Positions 34,160 through 45,400 of a stretch of DNA of 49,975 nucleotides are shown in pieces (positions within the stretch are counted from its first letter, which is position 1; each line of letters begins with the position of its first letter). The stretch is from Vallitalea maricola. GTDB taxonomy: Bacteria > Bacillota > Clostridia > Lachnospirales > Vallitaleaceae. The notes under the pieces are model-generated. The model made no database searches. It worked only from the letters and a program-made list of their open reading frames with translations, and was not told where the DNA came from. A program made the translations under genes and the position numbers. Location of the stretch: the NCBI RefSeq assembly GCF_036985595.1, contig NZ_BTPU01000003.1:1-49975 (forward strand). The letters are read 5' to 3'.

Positions 34160-37100
34160 ATGAAAATAATAAGAAAAAATTTCAGTGTTATTATATATAT
34201 CGTTATATGTGTTATATTATATAGTAAATTTAAAATAAATATAAATGTATATGCACAAGATTTAGCAGAAGGATACATTGATTATGTTCTTAGAAGTAAC
34301 CATACCATCGCACTAAAAAATGATGGAACAGTATGGGCTTGGGGAGCTAATCATGATGGAAAATTGGGAGATGGAACAACAATAGGTAAAAATTATCCAG
34401 TTCAAGTAATAGGCTTAACGAATATTGAAACTATCATTGATGGTGATGGTTATACCTTTGTACTAAAGAATGATGGAACAGTATGGGCTTGGGGAGCTAA
34501 TCATCATGGACAATTAGGGGATGGTACAACAACAAATAGGTTAATACCAATACAAATAAAAAGATTAACGAATATTAAAAACATTATTGCTGGAGGTAGT
34601 CATACTATAGCACTAAAAAATGATGGAACGGTATGGGCTTGGGGAGCGAATAATAATGGACAATTAGGAGATGGAACAAGAATAGATAGACTAACTCCAG
34701 TGCAAATAAAAGGATTAACAGGCGTAAAAACTATTGCTGTAAATTGGTATCGCAATATAGCACTAAAATATGATGGAACAGTTTGGGGTTGGGGAAAAAA
34801 TGAAAATGGAGAATTAGGAGATGGAACAACAACAGATAGGTTAATACCAATGCAAATAAAAGAGTTAACAAATGTAAAAAGTATTGTCATTAATTGGTTT
34901 CATAGTATAGCACTGAAAAATGATGGAACAGTTTGGGGCTGGGGAAAAAATGATCAAGGACAATTAGGAGATGGAACAACAACAGATAGGTTAACTCCAG
35001 TGCAAACAGAAATACTAACAAATGTAAAAACTATTGCTGCTGATATGTATCATAATATAGCACTAAAAAATGATGGAACAGTATGGGCTTGGGGAGGAAA
35101 CGGCAATGGTCAATTAGGAGATGGAACATTAACTGGTGATAGGATTATACCTGTACAAGTAAAAAATTTATTGGATATTAAATCTGTGCAAATAGGGAGT
35201 GATTACTGTATAGCACTAAGAAATGATGGAACAGTATGGGCTTGGGGTATAAATAGTTATGGGCAGCTAGGAGACGGAACAAAAAAAGAAAAGGCTATCC
35301 CAGTACAAATACTAACAGATGTTATAAAAATAGCAGTAGGAAGTGATAATGCTATAGCAATTAAAAGAAATGGAACCGTATTGGGATGGGGATCAAATTA
35401 TTGGGGAGAATTAGGAAATGGGATAAATGCAAGAAGTGTGTTGAATCCAACATATATTTATGCGTTGTATGCACCTAATTATCCACAACAACCACAAAAT
35501 ATATCAGTTATACCAAAAATTAGTAATATTAATCTTTCATGGTTAACAGCTTTAAATGCTATTAATTATACAGTTAAAAGAGCAACAACTTCAGGGGGAG
35601 AATATACAATATTAGCTGAAAATATAACATCAACAACTTTCATAGATAAGAATGTTGTTAATGGTAAAACCTACTATTATGTGGTAAGTGCTGTTAATAA
35701 TGGTATATCAATCGATTCATCAGAAGTATCAGCAACATTTAAGACAATAGTGCCTACAATACCAACTAATGTGAGTACAACAAGTGCGAGTCATACTATA
35801 AAATTAAGTTGGGATAGTGTAACAGGAGCAGAAAGTTACATAATAAAAAGAAGTACAATATCAGGAAGTGAATATACAGTTGTAGCAGATAACATAACAG
35901 AAACAACTTATACAGATGAAGGAGTAAGTAACGGAACCACATATTACTATGTAGTTGTATCAAAAAATGAAGCAGGAGAAAGTGGAAACGCAACAGAAGT
36001 TACAGCAAAACCAAAAGAACCAATAACAGTACCAACAGCTCCAACCAATGTAAATGCCACAGGAGATAATAAAAGAGTAGTATTAAATTGGGATAAAGTA
36101 ACAGGAGCAGAAAGCTACATAATAAAAAGAAGTACAACATCAGGAAGTGAATATACAGTTGTAGCAGATAACATAACAGAAACAACTTATACAGATGAAG
36201 GAGTAAGTAACGGAACCACATATTACTATGTAGTTGTATCAAAAAATGAAGCAGGAGAAAGTGGAAACTCAACAGAAGTTACAGCAAAACCAAAAGAACC
36301 AATAACAGTACCAACAGCTCCAACCAATGTAAATGCCACAGGAGATAATAAAAGAGTAGTATTAAATTGGGATAAAGTAACAGGAGCAGAAAGCTACATA
36401 ATAAAAAGAAGTACAACATTAGATGATGGATATACAGCTGTAGCATCTAATATTACTACGTTAAACTATACAGATACAAATTTAACTAATGGTACTACCT
36501 ATTATTATATAATTGTTGCAAAAAATAAAGCTGGAGAAAGTGATAATTCAGCACAAGTTTCAGCTGTACCTAATAGTAAACCATTAGCTCCAACTAACTT
36601 AAGTGCTATAAGTAATGACTTGTCGATTAAATTAAGATGGGGTAGTGTTTCAGATGCAGACAGTTATATTATAAGAAGAAAGTCAATATCAGAAAGCAAT
36701 TACCAAACAATAGCAACAGATATTACAACAACGACTTACACTGATACAGGATTAAATAATGGAAAAACATATTTCTATGTAGTTCTGGCAAAGAATGAAG
36801 TAGGAGAAAGTGCAAATTCAGATGAAATATCTGTTATACCATTAAATGGACCACCAGCAATACCTACGAACTTAATAGCTGAGAGCAGTAATGAATCTGT
36901 CAATCTAACATGGTCCAATACAAATGGAGCTTTTACTTACAAAATAAAAAGAGCAACAACTTCAGGCGGACCATACACATTAGTAGCTAATAACATCACT
37001 GGTACTACTTATAAAGATACTGGTTTAACTAATGGAACAAGCTACTATTATGTAGTATCTGCAGTTAATACCAAAGGAGAAAGTGCAAATTCAACTGAAG

Positions 37101-37909
37101 TAATATCACTACCAGATATAACAAAACCTAATTCACCAACAGGGATTAACGTATCTACAGCAGATAAAAGAGTTAATTTGACATGGAATAAAATTGTTAA
37201 TGCAGATAGCTATATAGTCAAGAAAGCAACTACTTCAGGAGGACCTTATACAATAGTAGCTAATAATTTAACAAAAACAACCTATACTGAGTTAGGATTA
37301 AATAATGGAACATCATACTACTACATTATAATTGCTAAAAACGAAAAAGGTGAAAGTGAGCCATCTATTGAGAAAGAAGCTGTACCAGGAATTCAAAAGC
37401 CTAATAATGTAATCATACAAGTAGTAGATAAAGAAATAAAATTATCATGGGATCCAGTATCTAATACAGATGTATATAAAATAAAACGTTCAGAGAATTT
37501 AGATGGTCCTTATACGGTATTAAGTGAAGGTATAACAGGAACAAACTATGTTGATAACAGTATAAAAGAAAATAAATTATACTACTATGTTATATCTGCT
37601 GTTAAAAGTCTAGGTGAAAGCCCAGAAACAGAACCGGTATCAGCTCTTGTAAAAGATTCTGTAGATAAAAGATATATTTTACTTGTAGTACTTAATAACG
37701 GTATGCAAAAAGAATATGATGTAGATACATCTACAGCTGTTAAATTCATAAACTGGTATTTAAATAGAGCTAATGGAATTGGAAGTCCATTTTTTACCTT
37801 ATTTAATCAAGAAAAAGAAGACGTTTTTGAAAACAGTAAAGATTATATAGGATTTAATACTATTTTATATTATCAACTCAATGAATATAAAGTTTATATG
37901 CAGAAATAG
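34160..37909 (+). CDS. Secreted RCC1-propeller protein with eight FN3 domains
   Basis: A signal peptide (about residues 1-32) precedes eight RCC1-type repeats (about 35-430), each with a variant of ALKNDGTVWAWGxNxxGQLGDG. These should form a beta-propeller. About eight fibronectin type III domains of roughly 93 residues follow (about 438-1170). The last 75 residues are a separate domain (ILLVVLNNGMQKEY...VKFINWY...YIGF) also found at the end of the next protein. No LPXTG or S-layer motif was seen. FN3 units 2 to 4 are nearly identical in DNA. AGAGGAGG upstream sets the start. Probably a surface or secreted binding protein; the ligand is unknown. First gene of a run of exported proteins. Confidence 0.85.
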   Translation: MKIIRKNFSVIIYIVICVILYSKFKININVYAQDLAEGYIDYVLRSNHTIALKNDGTVWAWGANHDGKLGDGTTIGKNYPVQVIGLTNIETIIDGDGYTFVLKNDGTVWAWGANHHGQLGDGTTTNRLIPIQIKRLTNIKNIIAGGSHTIALKNDGTVWAWGANNNGQLGDGTRIDRLTPVQIKGLTGVKTIAVNWYRNIALKYDGTVWGWGKNENGELGDGTTTDRLIPMQIKELTNVKSIVINWFHSIALKNDGTVWGWGKNDQGQLGDGTTTDRLTPVQTEILTNVKTIAADMYHNIALKNDGTVWAWGGNGNGQLGDGTLTGDRIIPVQVKNLLDIKSVQIGSDYCIALRNDGTVWAWGINSYGQLGDGTKKEKAIPVQILTDVIKIAVGSDNAIAIKRNGTVLGWGSNYWGELGNGINARSVLNPTYIYALYAPNYPQQPQNISVIPKISNINLSWLTALNAINYTVKRATTSGGEYTILAENITSTTFIDKNVVNGKTYYYVVSAVNNGISIDSSEVSATFKTIVPTIPTNVSTTSASHTIKLSWDSVTGAESYIIKRSTISGSEYTVVADNITETTYTDEGVSNGTTYYYVVVSKNEAGESGNATEVTAKPKEPITVPTAPTNVNATGDNKRVVLNWDKVTGAESYIIKRSTTSGSEYTVVADNITETTYTDEGVSNGTTYYYVVVSKNEAGESGNSTEVTAKPKEPITVPTAPTNVNATGDNKRVVLNWDKVTGAESYIIKRSTTLDDGYTAVASNITTLNYTDTNLTNGTTYYYIIVAKNKAGESDNSAQVSAVPNSKPLAPTNLSAISNDLSIKLRWGSVSDADSYIIRRKSISESNYQTIATDITTTTYTDTGLNNGKTYFYVVLAKNEVGESANSDEISVIPLNGPPAIPTNLIAESSNESVNLTWSNTNGAFTYKIKRATTSGGPYTLVANNITGTTYKDTGLTNGTSYYYVVSAVNTKGESANSTEVISLPDITKPNSPTGINVSTADKRVNLTWNKIVNADSYIVKKATTSGGPYTIVANNLTKTTYTELGLNNGTSYYYIIIAKNEKGESEPSIEKEAVPGIQKPNNVIIQVVDKEIKLSWDPVSNTDVYKIKRSENLDGPYTVLSEGITGTNYVDNSIKENKLYYYVISAVKSLGESPETEPVSALVKDSVDKRYILLVVLNNGMQKEYDVDTSTAVKFINWYLNRANGIGSPFFTLFNQEKEDVFENSKDYIGFNTILYYQLNEYKVYMQK
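35822..36418 (+). repeat. Near-identical 279-base tandem repeats within FN3 modules
   Basis: Units at 35822-36100 and 36101-36379, with a partial third to about 36418, keep a period of 279 bases (93 codons, one FN3 domain) with only a few base differences. This indicates recent unequal recombination or gene conversion. It is also a likely site of length variation or assembly error. Confidence 0.85.
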
Positions 37910-37930
37910 AAGGATGAGGTGGAAAGTACA

Positions 37931-40468
37931 ATGAATATAAAAAAGATAATTAGTCAAGTGCTTCTTTTAGTACTACTAGTAAGTATTGTAAGTATAGATA
38001 CACATGCTACTGTACCTTCAAAAGTAAGAGTATACGAAACTCAATCTTTAGACGGTGGGGTAAAATTAAGATGGTCTACAATTTCTAATGCTACTAGTTA
38101 TATAGTAAAAAGAGCAGAAACAAGATTGGGAAATTATACTGTTATTGAAGATAACTTATTAGAGAATACATATGAAGATACAGAACTCGAAAATGCAAAA
38201 ACTTATTATTATAAAGTTATAGCTAAAAATGCTGAGGGAAAAGGACAAGAGTCTGAAATTGTGGAAGCAACGCCATCAAAATCAAATTACTTATGGATTG
38301 AGATATATGGTTTTAATTCATCAATCGCTAAGTTAGAATTATTTGACGAAAAAGATAATAAAATTTATTTTGATGAGGGATCATTTAATGATCCAACAAT
38401 TAGAGGTTCATATTATAATTGGGTTTCAGCTATTAAAAATGATGGAGTGTTTTTAAATTCAGCAAATTCAAATACTTATAATTCAGATTATATACCAACA
38501 ACTCGTATTGGTTTAAAATTAAAACCACATATCGGTATAAAAAAAATTAGCTTTAATGGATATGGTATTAGAGCCAATTTTTATGAGACTATTGAAACAT
38601 CATATTCTAAAAATCCACAAACTTTTGGTGAAGTAATTTTCACTAATGCTAACAATACAAAATATGAAATTTTAAGATCAGGTTTAGAGGCACAAGGTAA
38701 AGATAAAGAAGTTAGTTTACAATGGAATTCTGTAGCAAGTGTCAAAAGCTATATGATTAAGCGAGCAGAATATCAAACTGGTCCGTTTAATGTTATTGAA
38801 GGCAATATTTTAACAACCAGATATACTGACAAAACTGTTGACAATCAAAAGACATATTATTATAAAGTAGAAGCTCAAGACCTTTTAGGTAATATTATAG
38901 ATTTGGGAACAGTATCTGCGAAAACAACAAAATGTATGTTTGTTATAATGGAATTATTTGAATCAAATAATACTACATATAATTCTAGTAGACTTTATGA
39001 ATTGAATATATTGGATAATAACGATGATATTATAAATTATAGAGTTTCTCAAACTGCATGCTTTAATACTCCAATAGACTATGATCCAGAAAGTAGAATT
39101 TATAAAAAAGAGAATCATTACTATAGATATGGTAATTTACATGATAATAATGATACGAAGTATATAGGTAGTCAACTTGGCAATGGGCAATGGGCTAGAT
39201 TTATTTTAAAACTAGATGATAACATTGGAATATCAAAAATTAATCTATGGACAGGTAATGATTATGCCCCTAAAAAAGTGACTTTTTTTACAGCTTTATC
39301 CTATGATTATGAAAACAATTTAAAACTAAGAAAGAATACTAATTTTGCATTTTTTTCAGAAAAAACATTAGCAAATACCGGAGAATTAATAAAATACGAA
39401 TTTACCCAAACCTCCCCAAACACACCACAAGGTGTAAATGCTATTTCTCAAGATACAAGAGTTAATATTAAATGGAATAAAGTAGATAATGCAGACAGCT
39501 ATAAAATAAAACGTTCCACTTCACCAAGTGGTCCTTACACAGTTATCCAAGAAGATATAGTGGATTTACAATACACTGATACTGGAGTTATTAATGGAAC
39601 AGAGTATTACTATGTTGTATCAGCAGTTAACAAAGGTGGAGAAAGTAATAATTCATTAGAAGCTAGTGTTATACCAAGTGCAAAATTACCACAAACACCT
39701 ACAGGATTAACAGCAAAATCACAACAAAATGGAATAAACTTATCTTGGAATCCAATATATAATGCAAGTAGTTACACTATAAAACGTTCCGAAACAGCGG
39801 GCGGACCTTATGAAACAATATTGGAAAATACAACAGACACATCATTTAGTGATTCAGGCTTGATTTTTGGTACAACATATTATTATGTGATAACAGCTAA
39901 TAACTCTATAGGTATCAGTAATAATAGTGAAGAAATACAAGGTACACCTGGACAGGTATTACCAGAAAAACCTATAAATATAATCACCAAAGTAAAAGAA
40001 AATAATGTATATCTCACATGGGATACAGCTAATCATGCAGTAAGTTATAATGTTATGCGTTCTGAGACTGAAGATGGTACATATAATGTAATTGAAAATG
40101 TAAAAGGTATATCTTATAAAGATGTGACTGCTGAATCTGACAAAACATATTTTTATAAAATAATAGCTGTAAATGAACAAGGTGAAAGTGAAACTTCCGA
40201 ACAAGTAAGAGTTGTAGTAAAAGATAATATAGAGCAAAAAATACTCTTATCATTAACAATGAAAAATGGTTCAACTAAAGAATATGTCATAACTCACAGT
40301 CAACTAGTTAAATTTATGAGTTGGTATCAAGATAATACTGTTAAAAAAGGTTTACCATATTTCACATTAATAGCAAAGAATAGATATGGTGCATATAAAA
40401 GTAGTAAAAAATATATTTTATTTGACTCAATAATGGCAATTGATGTAAAAGAAGTACAATCTAATTAA
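37931..40468 (+). CDS. Secreted FN3-repeat protein with two interspersed beta domains
   Basis: From ATG 37931 (GAGGTG nine bases upstream; the GTG at 37919 overlaps that site) the protein has a signal peptide of about 27 residues. FN3 domain 1 (about 28-117) is followed by a discoidin-like beta domain (about 120-240, starting NYLWIEIYGFNSS), FN3 domain 2, a second similar domain (CMFVIMELFESNNTTYNSSR), and FN3 domains 3 to 5. The final 75 residues (ILLSLTMKNGSTKEY...VKFMSWY...YILFDSI) match the C-terminus of the preceding protein. The gene starts 21 bases after that one. I do not recognise the interspersed domains securely. Confidence 0.8.
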   Translation: MNIKKIISQVLLLVLLVSIVSIDTHATVPSKVRVYETQSLDGGVKLRWSTISNATSYIVKRAETRLGNYTVIEDNLLENTYEDTELENAKTYYYKVIAKNAEGKGQESEIVEATPSKSNYLWIEIYGFNSSIAKLELFDEKDNKIYFDEGSFNDPTIRGSYYNWVSAIKNDGVFLNSANSNTYNSDYIPTTRIGLKLKPHIGIKKISFNGYGIRANFYETIETSYSKNPQTFGEVIFTNANNTKYEILRSGLEAQGKDKEVSLQWNSVASVKSYMIKRAEYQTGPFNVIEGNILTTRYTDKTVDNQKTYYYKVEAQDLLGNIIDLGTVSAKTTKCMFVIMELFESNNTTYNSSRLYELNILDNNDDIINYRVSQTACFNTPIDYDPESRIYKKENHYYRYGNLHDNNDTKYIGSQLGNGQWARFILKLDDNIGISKINLWTGNDYAPKKVTFFTALSYDYENNLKLRKNTNFAFFSEKTLANTGELIKYEFTQTSPNTPQGVNAISQDTRVNIKWNKVDNADSYKIKRSTSPSGPYTVIQEDIVDLQYTDTGVINGTEYYYVVSAVNKGGESNNSLEASVIPSAKLPQTPTGLTAKSQQNGINLSWNPIYNASSYTIKRSETAGGPYETILENTTDTSFSDSGLIFGTTYYYVITANNSIGISNNSEEIQGTPGQVLPEKPINIITKVKENNVYLTWDTANHAVSYNVMRSETEDGTYNVIENVKGISYKDVTAESDKTYFYKIIAVNEQGESETSEQVRVVVKDNIEQKILLSLTMKNGSTKEYVITHSQLVKFMSWYQDNTVKKGLPYFTLIAKNRYGAYKSSKKYILFDSIMAIDVKEVQSN

Positions 40469-40483
40469 GATAAAAAGATGGAT

Positions 40484-40516
40484 TCATTAACATATATGTT
40501 GATAATATGTTAATGA
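40484..40516. other. Intergenic 12-base-pair hairpin
   Basis: TCATTAACATAT and ATATGTTAATGA pair perfectly around a 9-base loop, just after the FN3 gene. The tail AGTTCTCTCTT is only moderately T-rich, so it may be a weak terminator or an mRNA-stabilising hairpin. Confidence 0.45.
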
Positions 40517-40613
40517 GTTCTCTCTTAATGATTTTAGTAATTGATAACATGTACTTACTTAACTATATAAGTAGAATTAAATAATTGCTCTAGATTTGCA
40601 AGGAGGAAAATAA

Positions 40614-42473
40614 ATGAAAAAGATAAGATATCTTATACTATTGACTTTTTTGATAGTTTTAAATTCATGCTTATTTGTTAAAGGAGCTTCACTTCCATCA
40701 GTTCCAACAAATATTCAAGCAACCTCTAACGATAATAAGATTGTATTATCATGGGATGAGGTAGATGATTGTAAGCAATATGAAATAGAAGTAGATGGAG
40801 TAGTAATAGATAATAGTCAATACACCATATTTGAGCATGAAAATCTAATGCCATTAACAACTCATAATTATAGAGTCAGAGCATTAAATGAAAATGGTAG
40901 AAATGAATGGAGTTCTATAATAACTCAAAAAACAGCTAATCCCAAATTACAACATATAAACATCATGAAAAGTAGTAAAGAATTAATACAACCAAGATAT
41001 GGTTTTGGAACAGTAACACTTAATAATAAAATATATATAGTAGGTGGATATGGTGATGGTTATATAAGTACAATAGAAGAATATGATCCAGTACAAAAAA
41101 TGTGGGAAATAAAAACAACTATACCAACCAATAGAATGCAGCCATGTGTTGTAGCTCATAATAACAAAATATATATTATTGGAGGATATAATAACCAAGA
41201 AAAAGAATTAAATACTGTAGATGTTTATGATTTGGAAAAGGATTCATGGGAACAAGTTAAATCTATGCCAACCAAAAGAAGTGGGGCAACTGCAGTACAA
41301 TATAATAATAAAATCTATGTAATAGGTGGTTATAATAGCCAACAAAAAGTGTTAGATGTGGTAGAAGTATATGATACTAAGACGAATTCATGGACAACTA
41401 TAAAGTCTATGCCAACAAAAAGAAGCCTAATGGATGCTATTGTATATGATAACAAAATATATGTTATGGGAGGATATAATGGTTTCGTTTTAGGAGATGT
41501 AGAAGTATATGATATAGATACTGATACATGGGAAAGAAAAGGACAGATGCCTATACCAAGGTATTCGTTTAATACTACTTTACTTAATAATCAAATAATG
41601 ATAGTGGGCGGATATAATACCATACCTTTTAATACCATAGAGCTCTATAATCCTAATAATAATAAATTCATTCATCAAACGACTCTAAAAAACGAAAGAT
41701 ATGCTTCAGGAGTTGCTGTTATAGATGAAAATCTTTATGTAATAGGTGGAACTAATGAAGCAGTTCCTCTTAATATTGTAGAAAAAGCATATGTAAAAAA
41801 AGATGAAGCTCCATATAATTTAAATACTCAAGAAGTTGGAAATGATATTCTTCTTACATGGGATAAAGTAGAAGACGAGACTTTATATGAAGTTGAAATT
41901 AATGGTGTAAAAGTGCAAAATGGATTCAATAATTTTTATACTGAAAAAGATATTAAAATAAATAAAAAATACTATTTCAGAGTAAGATCAATCACTGAAA
42001 AGGGCATATCACAATGGAGTTCTTATAAAACATACATTAAATATAATGATAAACCTTCATCATATGCTTATATTGGTGAAAGAATTAAAGACGAAGAGAA
42101 TTATGAATCAATTGATTTATATATTATGACTAAAAATATCAATGATATTTATTCAGCTGAAATAGAATGTACCTATGATAAAGAAGAAATAGACATAACA
42201 GCTAATGGTATTAATCAGCTTATTTATTTAGAAGAAAATCCTTATCAATATATTAATTTAGATGAAAAAACAGGACGAATCTATCTTAATTTATCTTTAA
42301 CAGGAAATAAAGCACAAAATAATGATTTAGTCAATGTTTATAGAATTACACTTAATCTACGAACCTTAGATAATACAAAAATAAATGTAGATAAAATAAA
42401 TTTGGTTGATTCCGTTGGACATATAATAGACATATCAGAGATATATGACTTAGACATCCCATCATTATACTAA
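40614..42473 (+). CDS. Secreted Kelch-propeller protein with FN3 and cohesin-like domains
   Basis: A signal peptide (about 1-26, cleavage near VKGA) is followed by an FN3-like domain (about 28-112). Six Kelch repeats (about 125-400) come next, each with NNKIYVIGGYN and a following VYD...W, which should close as a beta-propeller. A second FN3-like domain (about 405-480) precedes a C-terminal domain (about 485-619), beginning SYAYIGERIKDEENYESIDL, that resembles a cohesin fold (YSAEIECTYDKEEIDI). A similar cohesin-like segment, with a dockerin beside it, lies in the next gene's product. GGAGG sets the start. The gene ends 18 bases before the Rhs gene. Confidence 0.82.
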   Translation: MKKIRYLILLTFLIVLNSCLFVKGASLPSVPTNIQATSNDNKIVLSWDEVDDCKQYEIEVDGVVIDNSQYTIFEHENLMPLTTHNYRVRALNENGRNEWSSIITQKTANPKLQHINIMKSSKELIQPRYGFGTVTLNNKIYIVGGYGDGYISTIEEYDPVQKMWEIKTTIPTNRMQPCVVAHNNKIYIIGGYNNQEKELNTVDVYDLEKDSWEQVKSMPTKRSGATAVQYNNKIYVIGGYNSQQKVLDVVEVYDTKTNSWTTIKSMPTKRSLMDAIVYDNKIYVMGGYNGFVLGDVEVYDIDTDTWERKGQMPIPRYSFNTTLLNNQIMIVGGYNTIPFNTIELYNPNNNKFIHQTTLKNERYASGVAVIDENLYVIGGTNEAVPLNIVEKAYVKKDEAPYNLNTQEVGNDILLTWDKVEDETLYEVEINGVKVQNGFNNFYTEKDIKINKKYYFRVRSITEKGISQWSSYKTYIKYNDKPSSYAYIGERIKDEENYESIDLYIMTKNINDIYSAEIECTYDKEEIDITANGINQLIYLEENPYQYINLDEKTGRIYLNLSLTGNKAQNNDLVNVYRITLNLRTLDNTKINVDKINLVDSVGHIIDISEIYDLDIPSLY

Positions 42474-42491
42474 ATATGTGAGGTAAACTCT

Positions 42492-45400
42492 ATGAAAAAA
42501 GATATAATAATTAAAATTAAGATTATAGCTATGTTAGTAATTCTAACTAATGTAGCAGTTATTGGTACAAATTGTGTTTATGCTGGACTTTTAGATGTCG
42601 ATTTTTGTGAAATAACTGAAAAAGAAGAAGTATATAGATCAACAGATTTAAGTTCATTTACTGATGAAAGAAAATTTACAGATGAAGATTTAGAAGGAAT
42701 TGGTAAGAGAAAAAACAAAAATAAACCAAGAATCATTGATGAAAAAGAAATAGAGAAAACATTAGAAAAAAGCGTTAGAATTGATTTTGGTTTAGAAGAA
42801 CCATCGGATACGTATACTTATTCTGAAGAAATAGGTAATGAAATATATTCAGGCGAACTAACCCTACAAAGTACTGATAGTGAAATCAAATACGGAAAAC
42901 ACTTAGTATGTTATTATGAAAGAAAATACATAACAAAAATAAATATATCCACTAAATATTATGATGCCAAAGGGAAATATCTTGGGGTCACTTACTCATG
43001 GGATAATACTAATGATCATGATATTTTCAAAGATAAAAATGATAACATATACATAAAAGAAAGTGCAAAACGATTAAAAACTGAAAGAAAGAATAATTCT
43101 GATGGTAGTTATTCAATAATAGATGAATGGGAGGGAAAATATTATACAATCGAGAAAAAGTTAAAGCAAGTTGAAGGTACAACAAAAAATAATATTGGAT
43201 ATTATAAAGGGACAATAAAATCAATAGAATATGAGCATATATATGAAGCTATATATAAAGTTCAATACAAAACAAAAGAAATGAAAGAATCAAATCATGG
43301 TAATGATTCATCAGAACAGTTTGTTAGTGATCCTGTAAATATTATAACAGGTAATTCATTTTCTACTGATACTGATTTAGAGTTATTAGATCTTGGTATG
43401 AGTATTAATGCAACAAGATACTACAATGCTCAAGATGAGAGGCAGGGAATTCTTGGACAATCATGGAGATTTAATTATGAAAGCTATATTCAAGAAATGG
43501 AAGGAAATAATAATTTAAAGGTTATATATCCAAATGGAAGAACTGGGGTATATATATATAATAAAGATAAAAATGAGTATGAAGCTTTACCAGGTTTCTA
43601 TGACCAATTAATTAAAGAAGATGATGGAACCTATACATTAATATTAAAAAATAAAACTAAATATTTTTATAACATTAATAAAAAACTTTCTAAGATAAAA
43701 GATATACAAGGTAATGAAGTTAGCTTAATATATAACTCACAAAACCAATTGATTCAAGTAAAAGGAGCTCTTGGTAAATATATTAATATAACTTATGACC
43801 AAGGTAAGATTATAAAAATAACGGATTCTTTAGGAAGAAGTATTACATATACGTATAATAATAATTTAATAGAAAAAGTAATTGATGATGCTGGTGCATA
43901 TACGAAGTATACATATGAGGGTAATAAAATAAAATCAATCACAGATAAGAATGGAAAAGTATATATAACCAATGATTATGATGAATTTGGACGAGTAATA
44001 AGACAAACTGATGGTAATGGTGGAGAGATTAATTATGATTATAATATTATAACAAAAGAAAATTATTATCATAATGTAAAAACTGGAGAGAAAATAAGAT
44101 ATCAATATAATAAAAGATGTTATATTACAAAAAAAATATATGAAGACAGTACCTATGAAGAATATACTTATGATGAAAAAGGTAATAAAAAAACATCAAG
44201 GAATAGAAATGGGTATGTTACGACCTTTATTTATGATGATAGGAATAATATTGTTAAAACAATATCTCCAGAACCTCATAATTATGAAACTAAGTTAGAT
44301 TATGATGAAAACGACAATGTAACTAGAATTACTAGACCCAATGGTGTAGAGGAAAATTATACTTATGATGCAAGAAATAATTTAACTGAAATTGAAAAAC
44401 AATTAGATGAAAACACAAAAGCAGTTACAACATTTTCATATGATGATACAGGAAGAAGATTATCAAGTACTAATCCATTAGGCTATACAACATCATATCA
44501 ATATAATGATTATAGTCCTCTACCTATAAAGGTCATTGACCCAGAAGGTAATATTACAAATTATACATATGATAATGGAAATCGGGTTAAAACAGTTACC
44601 AAAGATAATAGTACATTAACATATGAATACGATCATCTAAATAATATTACGAAAGTAATTGATCAAAATGGTAATATTACTAGAATGAAATATGATAAGA
44701 TGGGGAATTTAATTAAATCAATAAAGCCTAATCAATATGATATTTCTTCCGATGATGGTATAGGAACAACCTATAAGTATAATGACATGGATAAAATAAT
44801 AAAAACTATTGATCCATTAGGTAATATATACGCTAATAAATACGATAATGCAGGTAATTTAGCTAAAGTAATTAATCCAAATACATATGATGACGTAAAA
44901 GATGACGGAGAAGGAAAGAGCTTTGTATACGATACTAACAAAAGATTGATAAAAACTATAAATCCTTCTGGAGCACAAGCTACAATTAAATATGACCCAT
45001 TAGGTAATGTTTTAAAATCTATTACAGCTAATAACTATAATGAGACAACAGATGATGGAGAAGGTATAAGTTATACTTACGATTCATTGAATAGAATAGT
45101 AGCTATTAAAGATAAAGACGGAAATACAATAAGTAAAAATATCTATGATGAAGTTGGTAATATTATTAAGATTGTTGATTGTGATGGTTATGAAACATTA
45201 TACAAAAACAATGATGCAGGTTGGTTATTAGTAAAACAAGAACCATTAAAGGAAGAAAAGGGTAAAGTATTATATAGGCAAACCAGATATAAATATGATT
45301 TACTAGGTAGAGTAATAAAAGAATATAAATCTAAAGATTATGTTTTAAAAGATGGTAATGCTGAAGAATATAATATTATTAATTATAGTTATAATAAAAA

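Noticed and set aside
36000..36272. Minus-strand Leu-rich ORFs opposite the FN3 repeats (also 35796-35993)
   Set aside because: Both are shadows of the repeated FN3 coding sequence and are alike only because the repeats are alike.
40659..40675. LNSC at the end of the Kelch-protein signal read as a lipobox
   Set aside because: Asn at that position is not typical of lipoprotein signals, and a normal signal-peptidase site follows at VKGA.
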